The notes: generated by a model not told the origin, from the letters alone. A stretch of 64,000 nt of DNA from Eucommia ulmoides (GCA_016647705.1 CM028326.1:17609901-17673900); one strand, 5' to 3'. Numbered from the stretch's first letter, positions 12,994 through 24,753 are shown. Numbers and translations: made by a program.

Positions 12994-13369
12994 ATTTGGA
13001 AAACATTCTGCAATCACACCGCCTAGGCGGTGAGTGTCCAACAAGAATAGGTCATTCTCTGCATCTTCACCGCTGCGGCGGTGGGCTTCTTTCACAATTT
13101 TGTCTCCGAGCTTGTTTTTCCACCGTTTTTCGATCGTTTTTGGTTTGATCTTATCGTTTTCGCTCCAGTTTCCTATCTTTTTGCCCCACACACTTATTTT
13201 ATACAAAAAGTTTAAAAACTAATTAAAACATAATAAAATAAATATGAAAACTACTCTAAAACTAACAAAACCGGTGTGAAAATATGTAGGTAGATCATAC
13301 CTATTAACCACCCTACACCGATCACAAACACTCACAACAGACCTACGACGATGTCCAACTACTCTTACC

Positions 13370-13670
13370 CACCTGAAATCGACGACGACACACACACACG
13401 ATCGTCGATGACTAACCAGCACACACACACACACACACACTGATCGACGAACAGATCGCACACTGAACGACGGCAACCCACACAACCCATCGACGACACA
13501 CACACACTGTCGATGAAGAGCAACACACACACGAACCTCACACATACACACGTCCGATCACATACACACATACAAAGCAGCAGTTGAACAGACACACACA
13601 CACACACATACACACACCGAATGAGCAGAACACACACACACACACACTGCCAACAAAACCCACACACTTA
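13370..13670. repeat. CA-rich low-complexity tract in the Del-type LTR
   Basis: Interrupted (CA)n runs, also present in the second LTR copy at about 26570-26790. Long frames rich in Thr-His or Cys-Val across this tract are products of the repeat. Confidence 0.75.
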
Positions 13671-14011
13671 CCGGCCGATAATACCCATTCCATCGACGAC
13701 TCCACACGCACATGCAATTCGCCGAACGAACGCACCCATACCGTCGACGATCAACAAAACAACACCGATAACATACACACCGAACGACGACGAGCAGGCA
13801 CCACCAGAGAAAACCGTAGAACGATCACCACACCGATCGACTGCTCATCGTCGGCCGAGCACACCCACGACGTCGACCATCTAAACCACCGCTGACCCAC
13901 TTCTCTTGATTCCTGTTTTTTTCTTCTTCTTTTGAGACTCCAGTGTGATGCATGAATGGATGTATATATACATATACAGATAGTGGGTTATGAGATCATC
14001 CATCCATTTAC

Positions 14012-14089
<78 letters not shown>

Positions 14090-14090
14090 T
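14012..14090. repeat. (ATT)n microsatellite, about 26 copies
   Basis: Uninterrupted TTA/ATT trinucleotides within the solo LTR. The other LTR copy has a similar tract at a different place (24896-25008), so the two expansions are independent. Confidence 0.9.
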
Positions 14091-14300
14091 TATTTGTCTT
14101 AAATTACATAAATCCCCCCTAAATTTTCTTTAGGTTATTATTTAAGCCCAATTCAAAATTTAATATTCTTAAAATTATAAATTTACCCCTAAATTTTTTA
14201 AAATAAATATTATTTAACGTAATTTATCCCGTTATTTTCTAAATATTCTAAAATGCAGCTAATGATTATGCATGCGCAAAAATTAGGGGCTTACAGGCAC

Positions 14301-14829
14301 AACTAAATTAGAGAAAATAAATTACGTTGAACTTGAAGGGGTAAACAACAATACATGTACTAAAAAAATAAAATAAAAATATATTTGACTTATAATTTCA
14401 ACAACTAAACTATCTTATTAGAGCATTCATAGTGAATAGTCTCATCTTCTTAGTCGGACAATGTATGGCTATCTATGTATCATGGATCGGCAAATTACTT
14501 TGTCATCAACTCGCCTGTATCTGGAGCGTTGCTCTTGTGAAGTTTTTGTTTTACATGAATCTGCCTTTTCATTTGGCAAAATTTTTCATTTCAATGCGTG
14601 ACAAATTTTGCCAATATTATCCAATCAATTCAAAATTTTGATAATGTATTTTGGAAACCATGAGATGGTACAAGTCATAACGTGTCTCATATAAGTTTTT
14701 TTTTTTTTTTTCACTAGTGTTGGCCAATGTAAATACTTTGCCTCTTCTATATCCATGTTCTGGGGAGTGTAGTTGTAAATTTCATGATAATAGCGATTGA
14801 ACAATCTAACAATGTCACAAAAAGATCAC
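14301..14829. other. AT-rich intergenic sequence, possible MITE remnant
   Basis: No gene is recognisable. GAGCATTCATAGTGAATAGT at about 14421 resembles the ends of a common plant MITE type, but I cannot find a convincing inverted partner (best candidate TTTTCACTAGTGTTGGCC near 14709). Confidence 0.3.
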
Positions 14830-15244
14830 CGTTAAAAAAATAATACCGAAATATTAAATTTATAAAAAATAAATTAAAGAAATAATATAAATGAGAAAAT
14901 ATAATATATGAAAATTATGGATTTTAATTTACGAAAAGTATAAAAATAATATATTTATATTAAACTTAGTAATAATACAAAAATATTAAATTTACAAAAA
15001 TTAAATTAAAAAATAATATATAAAATATAATATAAGGAAATCATCAACATTAACTTCATGAAAATTATAGAAATAATATATGTGCAGTAAATTTAGTAAT
15101 AATGGTGAAACATTAAAGAAATATTATAAAAGAGAATTTGGTAATAATACTAAAATATTAAATTTAAAAAAATTAAATTTAAAAAAAATAATATGAAAGA
15201 AGAAATGTAATATAAGGAACTTATGGACATGTTTACAAAAAAAT
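14830..15244. repeat. AT-rich tandem array, block A (~130-bp unit)
   Basis: Degenerate units containing TTAGTAATAATACAAAAATA, TTAAATTTA, AAATATAATATA and ATTATGGACATTAAATTTA. Landmark positions near 14844, 14969 and 15093 give a period of about 125-130 bp. It is the same family as block B at 18226-19375. Confidence 0.65.
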
Positions 15245-16251
15245 ATACAAACCTCCTAGATAAATCACAACCGTTCTTTATCTACCACATAAAGAGCGGC
15301 CTAAATCGATTATCTCGTGTAGACACAACATTTTGACCGCCCCGCAAAAAATTTATGATTTATTTTATTAGTTTACTTTATTTATTTTATTTTCAAAAAA
15401 ATACAAAAATAGATAGATAAAGAAAACGAAAAAAAAATAAAGAAGGAAAAATCAAAATAGAGAAAAGGGGTTGAAATTGGAAGAAGGAAAAAGAGGGGAG
15501 TAAATGAAAATAAGAGAAAGTAAGAAAAAGGAGTGGGTTCCTCATTTTTTGCAAAAATCGAGAGAGAGAGAGAGAGAGGAAAAAAAAAGGGATCCTACTG
15601 CCACATGTCCAGCCTCAAGAAGTGAGAGAAAGTGAAGTGGGTCCATTTCCTGCCTCGTCAGCCACATTTGGCAGCGCCTCAAGACCAAAAAAAGAAGAGA
15701 GAAAATGGCGAGTCTCCTTGCCACGTGTCGGCGCGGGTGAGGCGGTGCAAGGGGCGCGTGTTTTACACGCGCCCTACGTCTAAAACCTTTTTTTTTTTCT
15801 TCGAATTCACCATTTCTCTGTCTAATTTGAACTAGGCTTTGGTAGCCTGACCTAATTTTTAGGGTTTTCTTGTGTTTTTCACGCTCCATCATTTCCTATA
15901 AACAAAGTCCTCCTCCTACTAATTTATTCATTCAAAAATTGAGAGGAGCCACTGCTAGAAGAGTGATTCTCAAAACACTTTCGGGAAATCGTCTGTAAGA
16001 GATGAAAAACCCGACTATCGGGATTCTTAGCCTAGAGCATGTATGTTTTCATTTTTTCTTTAATTTTTCAGCTTATTTTAGTTTCTTTGCAAATTAAATT
16101 CTTGCAAGTTTTATTTCTATTAATTGTCCGATGACTCGATGAAAAATGCTGAGATGAAGTTCACCATTCTTAATCTAAACCTTTGAGCATTTAGACGAGG
16201 ACATCCATATCTTGTTGTTTTTTTTTTTTTTTTTTTAATTTTTGTGTTCTG

Positions 16252-16253
<2 letters not shown>

Positions 16254-16290
<37 letters not shown>

Positions 16291-16291
16291 T
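16254..16291. repeat. (TTA)n microsatellite, about 12 copies
   Basis: TTATTATTA run just after a T-rich run at 16217-16237. Confidence 0.85.
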
Positions 16292-17273
16292 ATTTGTTTA
16301 CAATTCATTTAAAAAAAAAATTAAAAAAATAAGTTGTCCGATGATCCGATGAAAACGCCGGGGTGGGTTTCTCGTGCTTAAACTCAATCCCCAAACGTTA
16401 GGTGAATGATGTTTTCATTATTTATTTTTCTGTATTTTCTTTATTTTATTTTTATTCTTGTTATCAAAACCCTAAAAAATAAAAAGTAAAAAAATCCATA
16501 AAAAATAATAAAATCTTAAGAATTAATCCTTACGAACCTTAAGATAAATTCGGAGATTCGATAAATCGTGGGAGAGTTTTCCGTGATCTTGTTTCCATTC
16601 CCCAACTAGAGTGAAATTTAGAAATGATTGGTTTTAGGAAATCTCTTCCCTCGGTAAATCTTTTCATGGGATTTCGCTTAAGTTTCAAAAAAATTAATTC
16701 CAACAAAATTATTTTCGCGATCCTCCCTCAATTCTCATATTCATAGAATTTGAGAGAATTTCAAATTGGGATTTAAAAAAAAATAAAAATTAATTAGATA
16801 AACTTAAAATAGACATTATTTGCATCCATCTAGCATATTTATTTCTTGTATAATTTAGATGGTATGTTTAAGACACTTTCACCAGTTACCTTTTTTTATA
16901 TTATATACATATAGGTTTTTTTGAAATTTATAATCTATACTATTTCTTCACATTTAGTCACAACAGTATACTACTTACATTTTTTATACTAAATAATTAA
17001 ATCATTGCCACGCATAATCACGTTAATTCACGTAGTGTTCCTTGTTTAATTCTCGTATTCATATCATTTTTCTTTGGCATGTTTAAATTAAACCCTTTAG
17101 TTTTTTAGGTTACTTTGCATAACAAATAGAATTCATATAATGTTAGTTTTTGTATTCATATTTTCATTCTTATTCACCTATTTAAATTAAAGAAATCTCT
17201 CGGAAACATACATAAAATCCCCCGGGGACCATCCATGTCAAATCTTTAATATTCGATAAGAGGTTATATCAGG

Positions 17274-17872
17274 TAAGGCTGGCAAAACAGGTATTTACAC
17301 GATGACACAACACGAGACCGACACAAAATTATCAGGTCTAGATTTTTCTTATCAGGTATCGGGTCGTTATCGTGTCAGACCCGATAATCTGATAAGAAAT
17401 AGTGCAGGTTATCAGGTTGACTTGATAATCCAATAGGTTACACGATAAGATACGATAAGAATTTCGTGTATTCAGGTTACACAATAACCTGAGATCTAAT
17501 AGGTTACCCGTTAATTTAATAAATTATTTTTACACCCCCAAATTATCAAATATTATAATTTAGTACCTAATATATATATTCACATTTTCCTAACCCTACT
17601 CATTTTATCAATTTAATAGGTTAACATGTCATTAACGTGTAATGGGTAGGTTAATGTGCAATGAAAACCTATGAGATCTTATCGTGTCGTGTTTATTTGA
17701 TAGGTTTCATGTCATCGTGTGACACGAAAAATTATCGTGTCGTGTCGTGTTCGTGTTTGGGTAGTTTGACACGATATGCTTATCGTGTTGTGTTCGTGTT
17801 TGGGTCTTATCGTATTTCGTGTTATTGTGTAATGACCTATTTCACGACTTGTTACCTATTTTGCCAGTCCTA
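17274..17872. mobile_element. hAT-like MITE
   Basis: About 600 bp with imperfect terminal inverted repeats: TAAGGCTGGCAAAACAGGTA at the left, and the complement of TAGGACTGGCAAAATAGGTA at the right. The interior is dense in TTATCGTGT/ACACGATAA and GTGTCGTG motifs in both orientations. The flanks TTATATCAGG and TTATCAAGG are similar but not an exact 8-bp duplication. The form matches a widespread plant hAT MITE type. There is no coding capacity. Confidence 0.65.
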
Positions 17873-18225
17873 TTATCAAGGGAACATTCTAAAAACTATA
17901 TATAAAAAAAAAACTTGTCCCACTTTATTCTTGAAAAATACCAAAAATATTTCATAAAAAGGAAATAATTTCAAAATAAAATAAAACGTTCGGGGGACCT
18001 AACACACCCATTAAATCCAATGCTAGGTGGTTTAAAAAAAATAGCCTAATTACTTTTTGAGAAAACCGAGACTTTTCAAAACCCTATCTCTTTTAAGCTT
18101 CTTATTATTTAATATTCTTTTTCTTTCAAAAAATTGGGGTGTGTTATCTAGATTAACATAAATAAAAACTTTATATTTATATTCTACTCTTATACCTGAT
18201 TGAGGAGAGATAATATATTTTTCTA

Positions 18226-19375
18226 TATATATAAAACTATATATGGACATTAGGTTTACTAATAATACTAAAACATTAAATTTACGAAAATTAAATTAAA
18301 TAAAAAAAATATAAAATATAATATATGTAAATTATAGGAATTAAATTTACATAAATTAAATTAAAGTAAAATAAAAGTACAAATACAATTTATGAAAATT
18401 ATGAAAATTAAAGTTTATGAATATTAAATTAAAAAAATATATATATAATATATGAAAACTATTGAGATTAATTTATAAAATCTATAGAAATAATATATGG
18501 ATATTAAATTAAAGAAATAGTATAAGAAGAAATATAATATAAGAAAATTAAGGACATTTTACAGAAATAATATATGGACATTAAATTTAGTAATAATACA
18601 AAAATATTAAATTAACAAAAATTAAATTGAAAATACAATATAAAAGATAAAATATAATATACAAAATCATGGACATTAACTTTATGAAAATTATAGAAAT
18701 AATATGTGATCAGTGAATTTAGTAATAATACTGAAATTTTAGATTTAAAGAAATTAAATTAAAGAAGTAATGTAAAATAGAAAATATAATATACATAAAT
18801 TATAAAAATTAAATTTAAAAAAAGTACAGAAATAATATATGAATATCAATTTTATTAATGATACAAAAATATTAAATTTACTAAAATTAAATTAAAGAAA
18901 TAAGAAAAATAAGAAAATATAATATACAAAAATTATGTCCTAAATTATAGAATTAATATATGAATATTAAATTTAGTATTGATACATAAACATTAAATTT
19001 ACCCAAAATTAAATTAAATAAATAATAAAAAAATATAATATACAAAATTATGGACATTAAATTTGTAAGAATTATAGAAATAATCTATCGACATTAAATT
19101 TGATAATAATACTGAAATATTAAATTTATAAAAATTATATTATAAAAATAATGTAAAATAGAAAATATAATATATGAAAATTATCAACATTAAATTTACG
19201 AAAATTATATACGTAACATATGGACATCAAACTTAATAATAATAATGAAACATTAAATTTATGAAATTTAAATTCAAAAAATAAGATAAAAATTTAATAT
19301 AATATGCGAAAATTATAAAAATGATATATGGATATTTTAATATTAAATTTATAGAAATTAAATTAAAAAAAAAAA
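18226..19375. repeat. AT-rich tandem array, block B (~130-bp unit)
   Basis: The landmark TTTAGTAATAATAC (or near variants) recurs near 18254, 18582, 18721, 18851, 18970, 19100 and 19230, giving a period of about 120-140 bp. Units share AAATTAAATTAAA, AAATATAATATA and ATTATGGACATTAAATTTA. Satellite-like and diverged, with no coding potential. Confidence 0.7.
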
Positions 19376-19627
19376 TATTAAATAAGGTTCAATTTTTTTA
19401 ACACCCATATCTTTAGACACAAGTAATACGCTAGTCTATATGATAAATTAGGATGTACATTTGTTTATAACTTCTTTGATCAAGAGTTTCAGGGTTCATT
19501 ATTTTTGAAAAAAATGGATAATATCATTGATTATGGACATGTAAGTTTTTTAATTAATTATATTGCTCATTTGTCTCTTTTACATGATGGACATTCAAAT
19601 TTATATATTTGATTTTCAATTTGCAGG

Positions 19628-21261
19628 TGATGGAGGTAAATTTGGTCACGAAGATCTCATGTGCTGGGAGACACCTCCGCAGGTCCAAGTATCAAGAAAT
19701 GTCTGAGCTACGGTGTCTGAGCACTCGCAGCTCGGACATATCCAAATGGGGAAACCTCAAACCCCAATTTCCTCCTGATGGTCAAAGTATTAAGAAATGT
19801 CTGAGCTAACCCAAAATGGGAGAACCTCCAACCCTTATTCCCTAAAGATTTTACAAGTATAACAGTTGTCCGAGCTGCGGTGTTCGAGCACCCGCAGCTC
19901 GGACATATCCAAAAGGGGAAGCCTCAAAACCCTTCTTCTACCTAGAAAGTCAAAGTATGAATAAATTGTCAAGCTGGGCTGCCCGAGCACCGTCGGCTCA
20001 GATTGCCAAAAAAAGAAAAGCCTTAGACTCCTCAAGATGTAATGTTGTCGAGTTGGGGTGTTCGAGCATCATTAGCTCAGACTGTCTGCAGATGAGAAAG
20101 CTTTTAAAAGGATTGGAGTCTCAATGTCAAGTTGAAGTGTCCGAGTTCTCTCAGCTCAGACATACGCATAATGAAGACCCTAAAAAATTTCAAGCTGCAT
20201 GTCCGTGCACTCTCAGCTCGGATTTTCTCAAATTGGAGAGCTTTAGAGGAATTTAGAGATATTTGTGGAGTTGGCAAGTCCGAGCACTCCCAGCTTGGAT
20301 ATGCTCAAAATGGGATCCCTCAAGAAAGATTGAAGACACGCACCAAGCTGGCGAGTCTGAGCACTCTCAGCTTGGATCCACCAGAAATACGGAGCTTCCT
20401 TGCTCGAACCGAGCTTATAACCATCGTGTCGAGCTGACGAGTCCGAACGCTCTCAGCTTAGATTATTCAAGATATAAAGTCTCAATGAAGATTGGAGACG
20501 CATACCGAGCTGGCGAGTCCGAGCACTCGCAGCTCAGATTCTCCAAAATAGGGACTCTCTTTGTTTATCCTAAAGGTCGCCGCGCTGAGTTGACGAGCCC
20601 GAGCACTCTCAGCTCGAATTCTTCATATTTGGGGCCCCTCAAGGTCGTTTTGAAGCTCCCAAAGTTGTTTTGACGCCCTCTCCACCTCTTGATCATCTAG
20701 AGAGGCTAAAAACGGGCCGCCACTCTCCATTTCGATTGGGCTAGCCCATGGACTTCTACAAAATGGGCCTAAAAGCCCAGTCCAAGTGATTAAGCCCTTA
20801 ATCCTCTAGTTCATTGGTTGTCAGACGAATTAAGTTAATTAACCGAGCTCAGCTCCCTAATTTCATGGCACTAATTAAGGCCAATGCCGTATAAATACCC
20901 CTTGGCATCCATTACCACAAAGGTTAATGATTCTAATTCACTTTAAAGCACTATTAGCCTTTCTCCTCGAATACTTATTCTTACACTGAAGGGGTCTCAT
21001 CGAGCACAACCCCGGTAGGCTTGTGTACAGGTGTTCGGAGTGCGGTTTGGAGCTCATCTCGGAGATCAGAATAGAATCTGGAGTGAAATTCAGCTCAGAG
21101 TCTGAATAGGATCTCGGAGTCAAGCGAAGAGCTCAGGTCGGTCGCAAAGGTTGCCAAAGCGTCAAAAGTTCATTGATTACGGGTTCACTAGTCCGCCATC
21201 TCTACGCAAGCAATAAACTCTCACGTGTCGCCTATCCGGACCATACTATGGGTGCTTACCA
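19628..21261 (+). repeat. LTR of a TAT-type Ty3 element (inferred limits)
   Basis: A plausible LTR from TGATGGAGG to TTACCA. A promoter GTATAAATACCCC at about 20889, then a CACTGAAGGGGTCTCATCGA block, resemble the promoter and R/U5 of the TAT-type LTR at 51894-52632. The upstream two thirds is a hairpin-repeat array. A degenerate primer-site-like sequence follows at 21266. I did not find a second LTR or target duplication, so the ends are estimates. Confidence 0.55.
19690..20640. repeat. Array of about 12 hairpin-forming ~78-bp repeats
   Basis: Units start near 19702, 19804, 19872, 19971, 20049, 20130, 20193, 20268, 20345, 20430, 20506 and 20585. The core is GAGCTGGCGAGTCCGAGCAC followed by TCGCAGCTC. 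GAGCTGCGAGT and ACTCGCAGCTC are inverted complements, so most units can fold into a stem of about 11 bp with a 6-base loop. The second unit is truncated. Confidence 0.8.
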
Positions 21262-21265
21262 TTTT

Positions 21266-21282
21266 TTGACACCAATAGTAGG
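21266..21282 (+). other. Degenerate primer-binding site
   Basis: TTGACACCAATAGTAGG compares with the TTGGCGCCGTCTGTGGG type seen at 43782-43799 in this window. Several of the differences are G-to-A. Its position after the inferred LTR end supports it, but the match is weak. Confidence 0.35.
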
Positions 21283-21679
21283 TAAATGGAGATTTAGAGG
21301 AAACAGTTAGACATATAATTTTTTTAGCTTGTTTTGATTAAAATCCAAAATAATAAAATAGCTTATATTTTCTTAACATATTCAAACTAGGTTCAAATTC
21401 TTCGGGATAGAAAAGTGGGGATAGTTTTTCGTGATAAACGGGAGTACAATGTAATCTAAGCTTCAAGGGTAATTTTAATCGATTAACTTTATTCTTGCCT
21501 ATTGTTTTGGAAATTTTGTGTTCATCATTCGCATTTTCATGATAACTAACATGAGAAGAGTTCATTATTAGGGGTCTTTGTACTGGGAAATTAGGTGTTT
21601 TTACTTGTTGTACCCTTGAAGTTTGACCAAAAACAAACTTTGGCCGCCCAAGATTCATGCAAAGTCCAATAGGAAGAAC

Positions 21680-22500
21680 AAAGAAAAGTACTGTTAATTC
21701 CAAAAAGATCATGGCCATGACACAGATGACTACTTGGATCACAAAAAGGAGATTAAGCGACTAATTGACATGGGTCAGCTGCGTACGTAGCTATTTGCAG
21801 GAAAAGACAAGGGACAGAAAGAGATCCATGAGTGAGTGTTGTCATGAAAACCGTGATAAAGAGCAAAAAGACAATGGTCCTAACAACAATCATGAAGTCA
21901 TTTACATGATAAACACTACTAGACCTGCACTGGAGAAACCAACAGCGAATAGAAAAGGAAAATCCGAGAAGTAGTGTTGGAATGTAGTTACGGAGAAGCA
22001 ATATCAGTAAATATGAGTCAGGACCGGTCATTATGTTCACTAACGAAGATTGCAAGGGAATAGTACTTTTGCACGAAAACGCCCTGGTGATAACACTTTG
22101 GATATGTAGTTTCAAAGTAAGGAGAATCTTGATTCATATAGGCAATTCTACCAATGTCATTTTTGTGAACACATTGAAACAAATGGAAGTACCCAACTCG
22201 GACGTTAGTTCGACCCAAACTTTAATGGTAGGATTTAAGGTAACCTTAGTTCTCTCAAATGGAAGATCACCTTATCAAGCACAACGAATAAGGAAGAGAA
22301 TGGGTTCACCAAAAGCCACAGAGTTTATGTTGATGGACTCCACATTCCCATATAATGCAATATTGGGACGACTATGGCTTATGCAATGGGAACCGTGGCA
22401 TCTATGTCCCACCAATGCATCAAATATGCAAAATATGGCATAGTGGCAGTTATACGTGGAGACCAGGTGACATCCAAGCTATTGGCCCAGTGAGCTACCC
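21680..22500 (+). pseudogene. Decayed TAT-type gag C-terminus and aspartic protease
   Basis: The end of gag is recognisable from a zinc-knuckle-like block, KDHGHDTDDYLDHKKEIKRL (around 21690-21760), followed by stops. The protease region reads RRILIHIGNSTNVIFVNTLK in the 22033-22443 frame, where active elements have a D-[ST]-G-type active site. This copy has HIGNS, with the catalytic Asp replaced by His. It ends with PYNAILGR and then a one-base frameshift near 22376; the conserved GDQ-containing tail continues in another frame to about 22490. The upstream minus-strand frame is antisense to this decayed gag region. There is no RT or integrase downstream. Confidence 0.72.
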
Positions 22501-24753
22501 AAGAAGATGAGTGAATTGGATAGTAATAAAAATTATCAAATTAATAACACTTGAAAATTCGAATAATTAATTTTAACCTAAATTAATTATTACTTTTATA
22601 GAAGCGGATATGTGTTATCAAACTAGGTGCACACTTGAACAACTAAAAAAAGTTAAGGTAAAAATTGCAGCATATCAAAATTTTTACTGGTTCACCAAGT
22701 TACACTTGGCTAATCTAGTCTTCCGAGCCCCACGGAGAGTCGCACCCACTAAATCATTAAGATTCCTTTAAATAGATAGGAATCAAACCTTTACACAACT
22801 ATTCTCTTAACAAGCTCAGAATCAACCTTTACAATTTCCTTTTCCCAAGCTCAGGAATAACTTTTTTTTTTCCCAGGCTCAAGAATAAGCTTATCTTTTT
22901 CCTGGGCTCAAGACTAACCTAATCCTTTCATAAGCTAAGGATCAAACCTAATTCTTTTATACCTTAGGCTAAGAATTAAACCTCATAAAAACACTCCAAG
23001 TATCCTTTTCCCAGGTAAGGATAGAACCCTTACAAATTCACTCAAAATCTAATTCTATTCAAGAAGAATCAACATCTATCTCTTTTCACAGAAAAAGAGT
23101 AACCTAATCTTTTTATACATTAGGTAAATATAAAATCTCAATATCTTTACCGGAAAATATTGAAACCCGAAGCTACCCCTGATTAGATATTCCAATAATA
23201 TCTAATCCGCACACAACTCACAAATTACAAAATTGATAAGTTTTTCTCACTCAGAGCTTCTATCACCCCAGATTAATTTGAACTCAATTAATATCCCGAT
23301 ACTAGTGATAGAAAGTGAGAATTTCAAAATCTGATTTTAATGAAAGCGGGTAGCACACAATTTAGCACCTAATCAAATTTTCACAAGAAATCGTTTCAAA
23401 ATATTTTTCAAGCAATTTAAAGTTCAGAAAAAAACTATTTCAAAGATCAAAATTCCAACTAACAAATAATAATATCAAATATCAATTAAGATCAAAGATT
23501 TGGAATGATCTCACCAAGATACCACCGAAATGAATGTAAATGAATCGCAGTGAAACTCTAGATCAGTAACAGCAACGGCTAATTCCCAAGAACAATTTTC
23601 AAGAAAAATCTCACAATACTCTCAGAATGAATTCAAAATAATCACTCTCAGAAAATTTAGGAACTGAATAGCTCTTAAAAATTGATTGATTGGGATCACC
23701 CATAAGTGAAAAACGCAGGCCTATTTATATGGATTTAAAACAAATCCTCTAACGGTTAGTTTCCACTTGTCATGATACTTAATTGCTCTTATAGACCATT
23801 TATATCGATATGACTCAATCTTGGTTCGATTCACTCAATTTCAACTTTTAAAACATTTAATTTAATCCCTTAAATATTTCTCAATCTCAATTAGATAGGA
23901 TAGAAAGAATTAAACGTGCCAATTTGAGAAATAATCAAATTATATGAACCATATCTATAAGGATATCAAAATATCAATCACATATTTCAAATAATATCAA
24001 ATTCCTAAGATATCTCTCTGATCTTAACTATAAAATAGCTAGTAACGGCTATTTTTTGAAAAAATCCACGAAATCCTTCAAACCTGAAACAGTCCTATCG
24101 GTTGACTGACCAAAGTCCATAGGTCGACCGATCAATTCAGGTTGTAGCCCAAGCCAAAACTTCTCGCCAGTCGGTCGACCGCTGCTCCATGGTCTATCGA
24201 CCGATCAATTCAGGATGCTCCCCAAGCCAATTTTCAGCTATAGTTGGTCGACCGATCGATTTAGAGAGTTCAAGTATTGGCCTTAGGTCGACCGATCTCA
24301 CAAGATCTGTCGATCGATCGATTCATAGAGTTCATATTTCGACCTAGGTCGACCGATCTCTTTTCGATCGGTTGGCTGATTGATCTAGTGACTGCACCAT
24401 TCCCAGCCACTTCTTCATTGGTTGACCGATCCTGCTGGAACACTTCTTCCTTAATTAATTTTTAACTTAAATCTTCGACGTTTTGAGTTAAAAATTACTA
24501 CTACCAACAACACCACCCAAACTTCCAACTGGAAGTATCACAACTTCGTCACACCCACTAATTGCCAACAAAACCAATAACAATGCACGATGTCAATGTA
24601 CTATTTAATGCAATGCAATAACTATCACTCACGTGCCAAACCCACCTATCAACACCCTATCTCATGGTCTGCCACTAGCTCGACACCACCTATCGATACC
24701 CTATCTCATGGTCCACCACTGGCTTGACAAACTGACATGTCTACAGAACCTAT
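22500..24753. other. Unassigned repeat-derived region with GGTCGACCGATC motifs
   Basis: No gene found. 22780-23120 has diffuse repeats of the AAGCTCAGAATCAACCT type. 24090-24430 has at least seven GGTCGACCGATC or close variants, a self-complementary motif, often followed by AATTCAGG or GATTTA. 24500-24753 is leader-like sequence before the Del-type primer site on the minus strand. Probably parts of one or more unrecognised LTR elements. Confidence 0.4.

Larger units (their letters stand above)
1993..13306 (-). mobile_element. Non-autonomous Athila-like Ty3 element (element 1, interrupted)
   Basis: A minus-strand element with LTRs beginning TGATAGGTGT (minus strand). The target duplication is GCCAC (1988-1992) and ACCAC (13307-13311), one mismatch. 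Parts: 3' LTR 1993-3423, internal region 3424-5392, 5' LTR 5393-5732 continued at 12999-13306. The internal region is only ~2.0 kb and has no gag, protease, RT or integrase, so the element could move only with proteins from a relative. The 5' LTR lacks ~0.9 kb present in the 3' LTR. The element is interrupted by the Athila-like element at 5738-12993. Confidence 0.85.
5393..13306 (-). repeat. 5' LTR of element 1, deleted and interrupted
   Basis: The LTR starts with TGTATGGCGGAGC at 5393 next to the primer site, breaks at 5737, and resumes at 12999-13306, ending CTATTA where the other LTR has CTATCA. Compared with the 3' LTR it lacks the segment equivalent to ~2128-3019; the junction is near 5530 (GTACCGTAAAACTCC). 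Confidence 0.78.
154..14295 (-). mobile_element. Solo LTR of a Del/Tekay-type Ty3 retrotransposon (interrupted)
   Basis: The LTR runs from TGTCACACCC at 154 to TTACA at 14295, flanked by a perfect 5-bp target duplication GGCAC (149-153 and 14296-14300). With the nested element and its duplicated target removed, it is about 2.8 kb in two parts, 154-1992 and 13312-14295. It is homologous along its length to 24777-27227, where an iMet primer site next to the TGTCAC end fixes the orientation as minus. There is no internal region, and the duplication flanks one LTR, so it is a solo LTR left by LTR-LTR recombination. It contains a ~43-bp minisatellite, CA-rich runs and a long ATT microsatellite. 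Confidence 0.88.
15245..18225. mobile_element. ~3 kb insertion splitting the AT-rich array (identity unresolved)
   Basis: Distinct, less AT-rich sequence between blocks A and B of the array. It includes TGTAGACACAACATTTTGAC at 15318, which looks like an LTR start, a promoter-like stretch with CCTATAAACAAAG near 15894, and two copies of a GTTGTCCGATGA-TCCGATGAAAA motif (16126 and 16334). No protein domains are visible. I suspect a retroelement LTR and leader, but found no matching second end or target duplication. Confidence 0.35.

Noticed and set aside
13365..13895. Long Thr-His, Cys-Val rich frames here and at 26374-26967
   Set aside because: Products of CA repeats in the Del-type LTRs; frames differ between the two LTR copies.
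21338..21742. 134-codon minus-strand frame
   Set aside because: Antisense to the decayed TAT gag; the plus strand carries the recognisable zinc-knuckle block.
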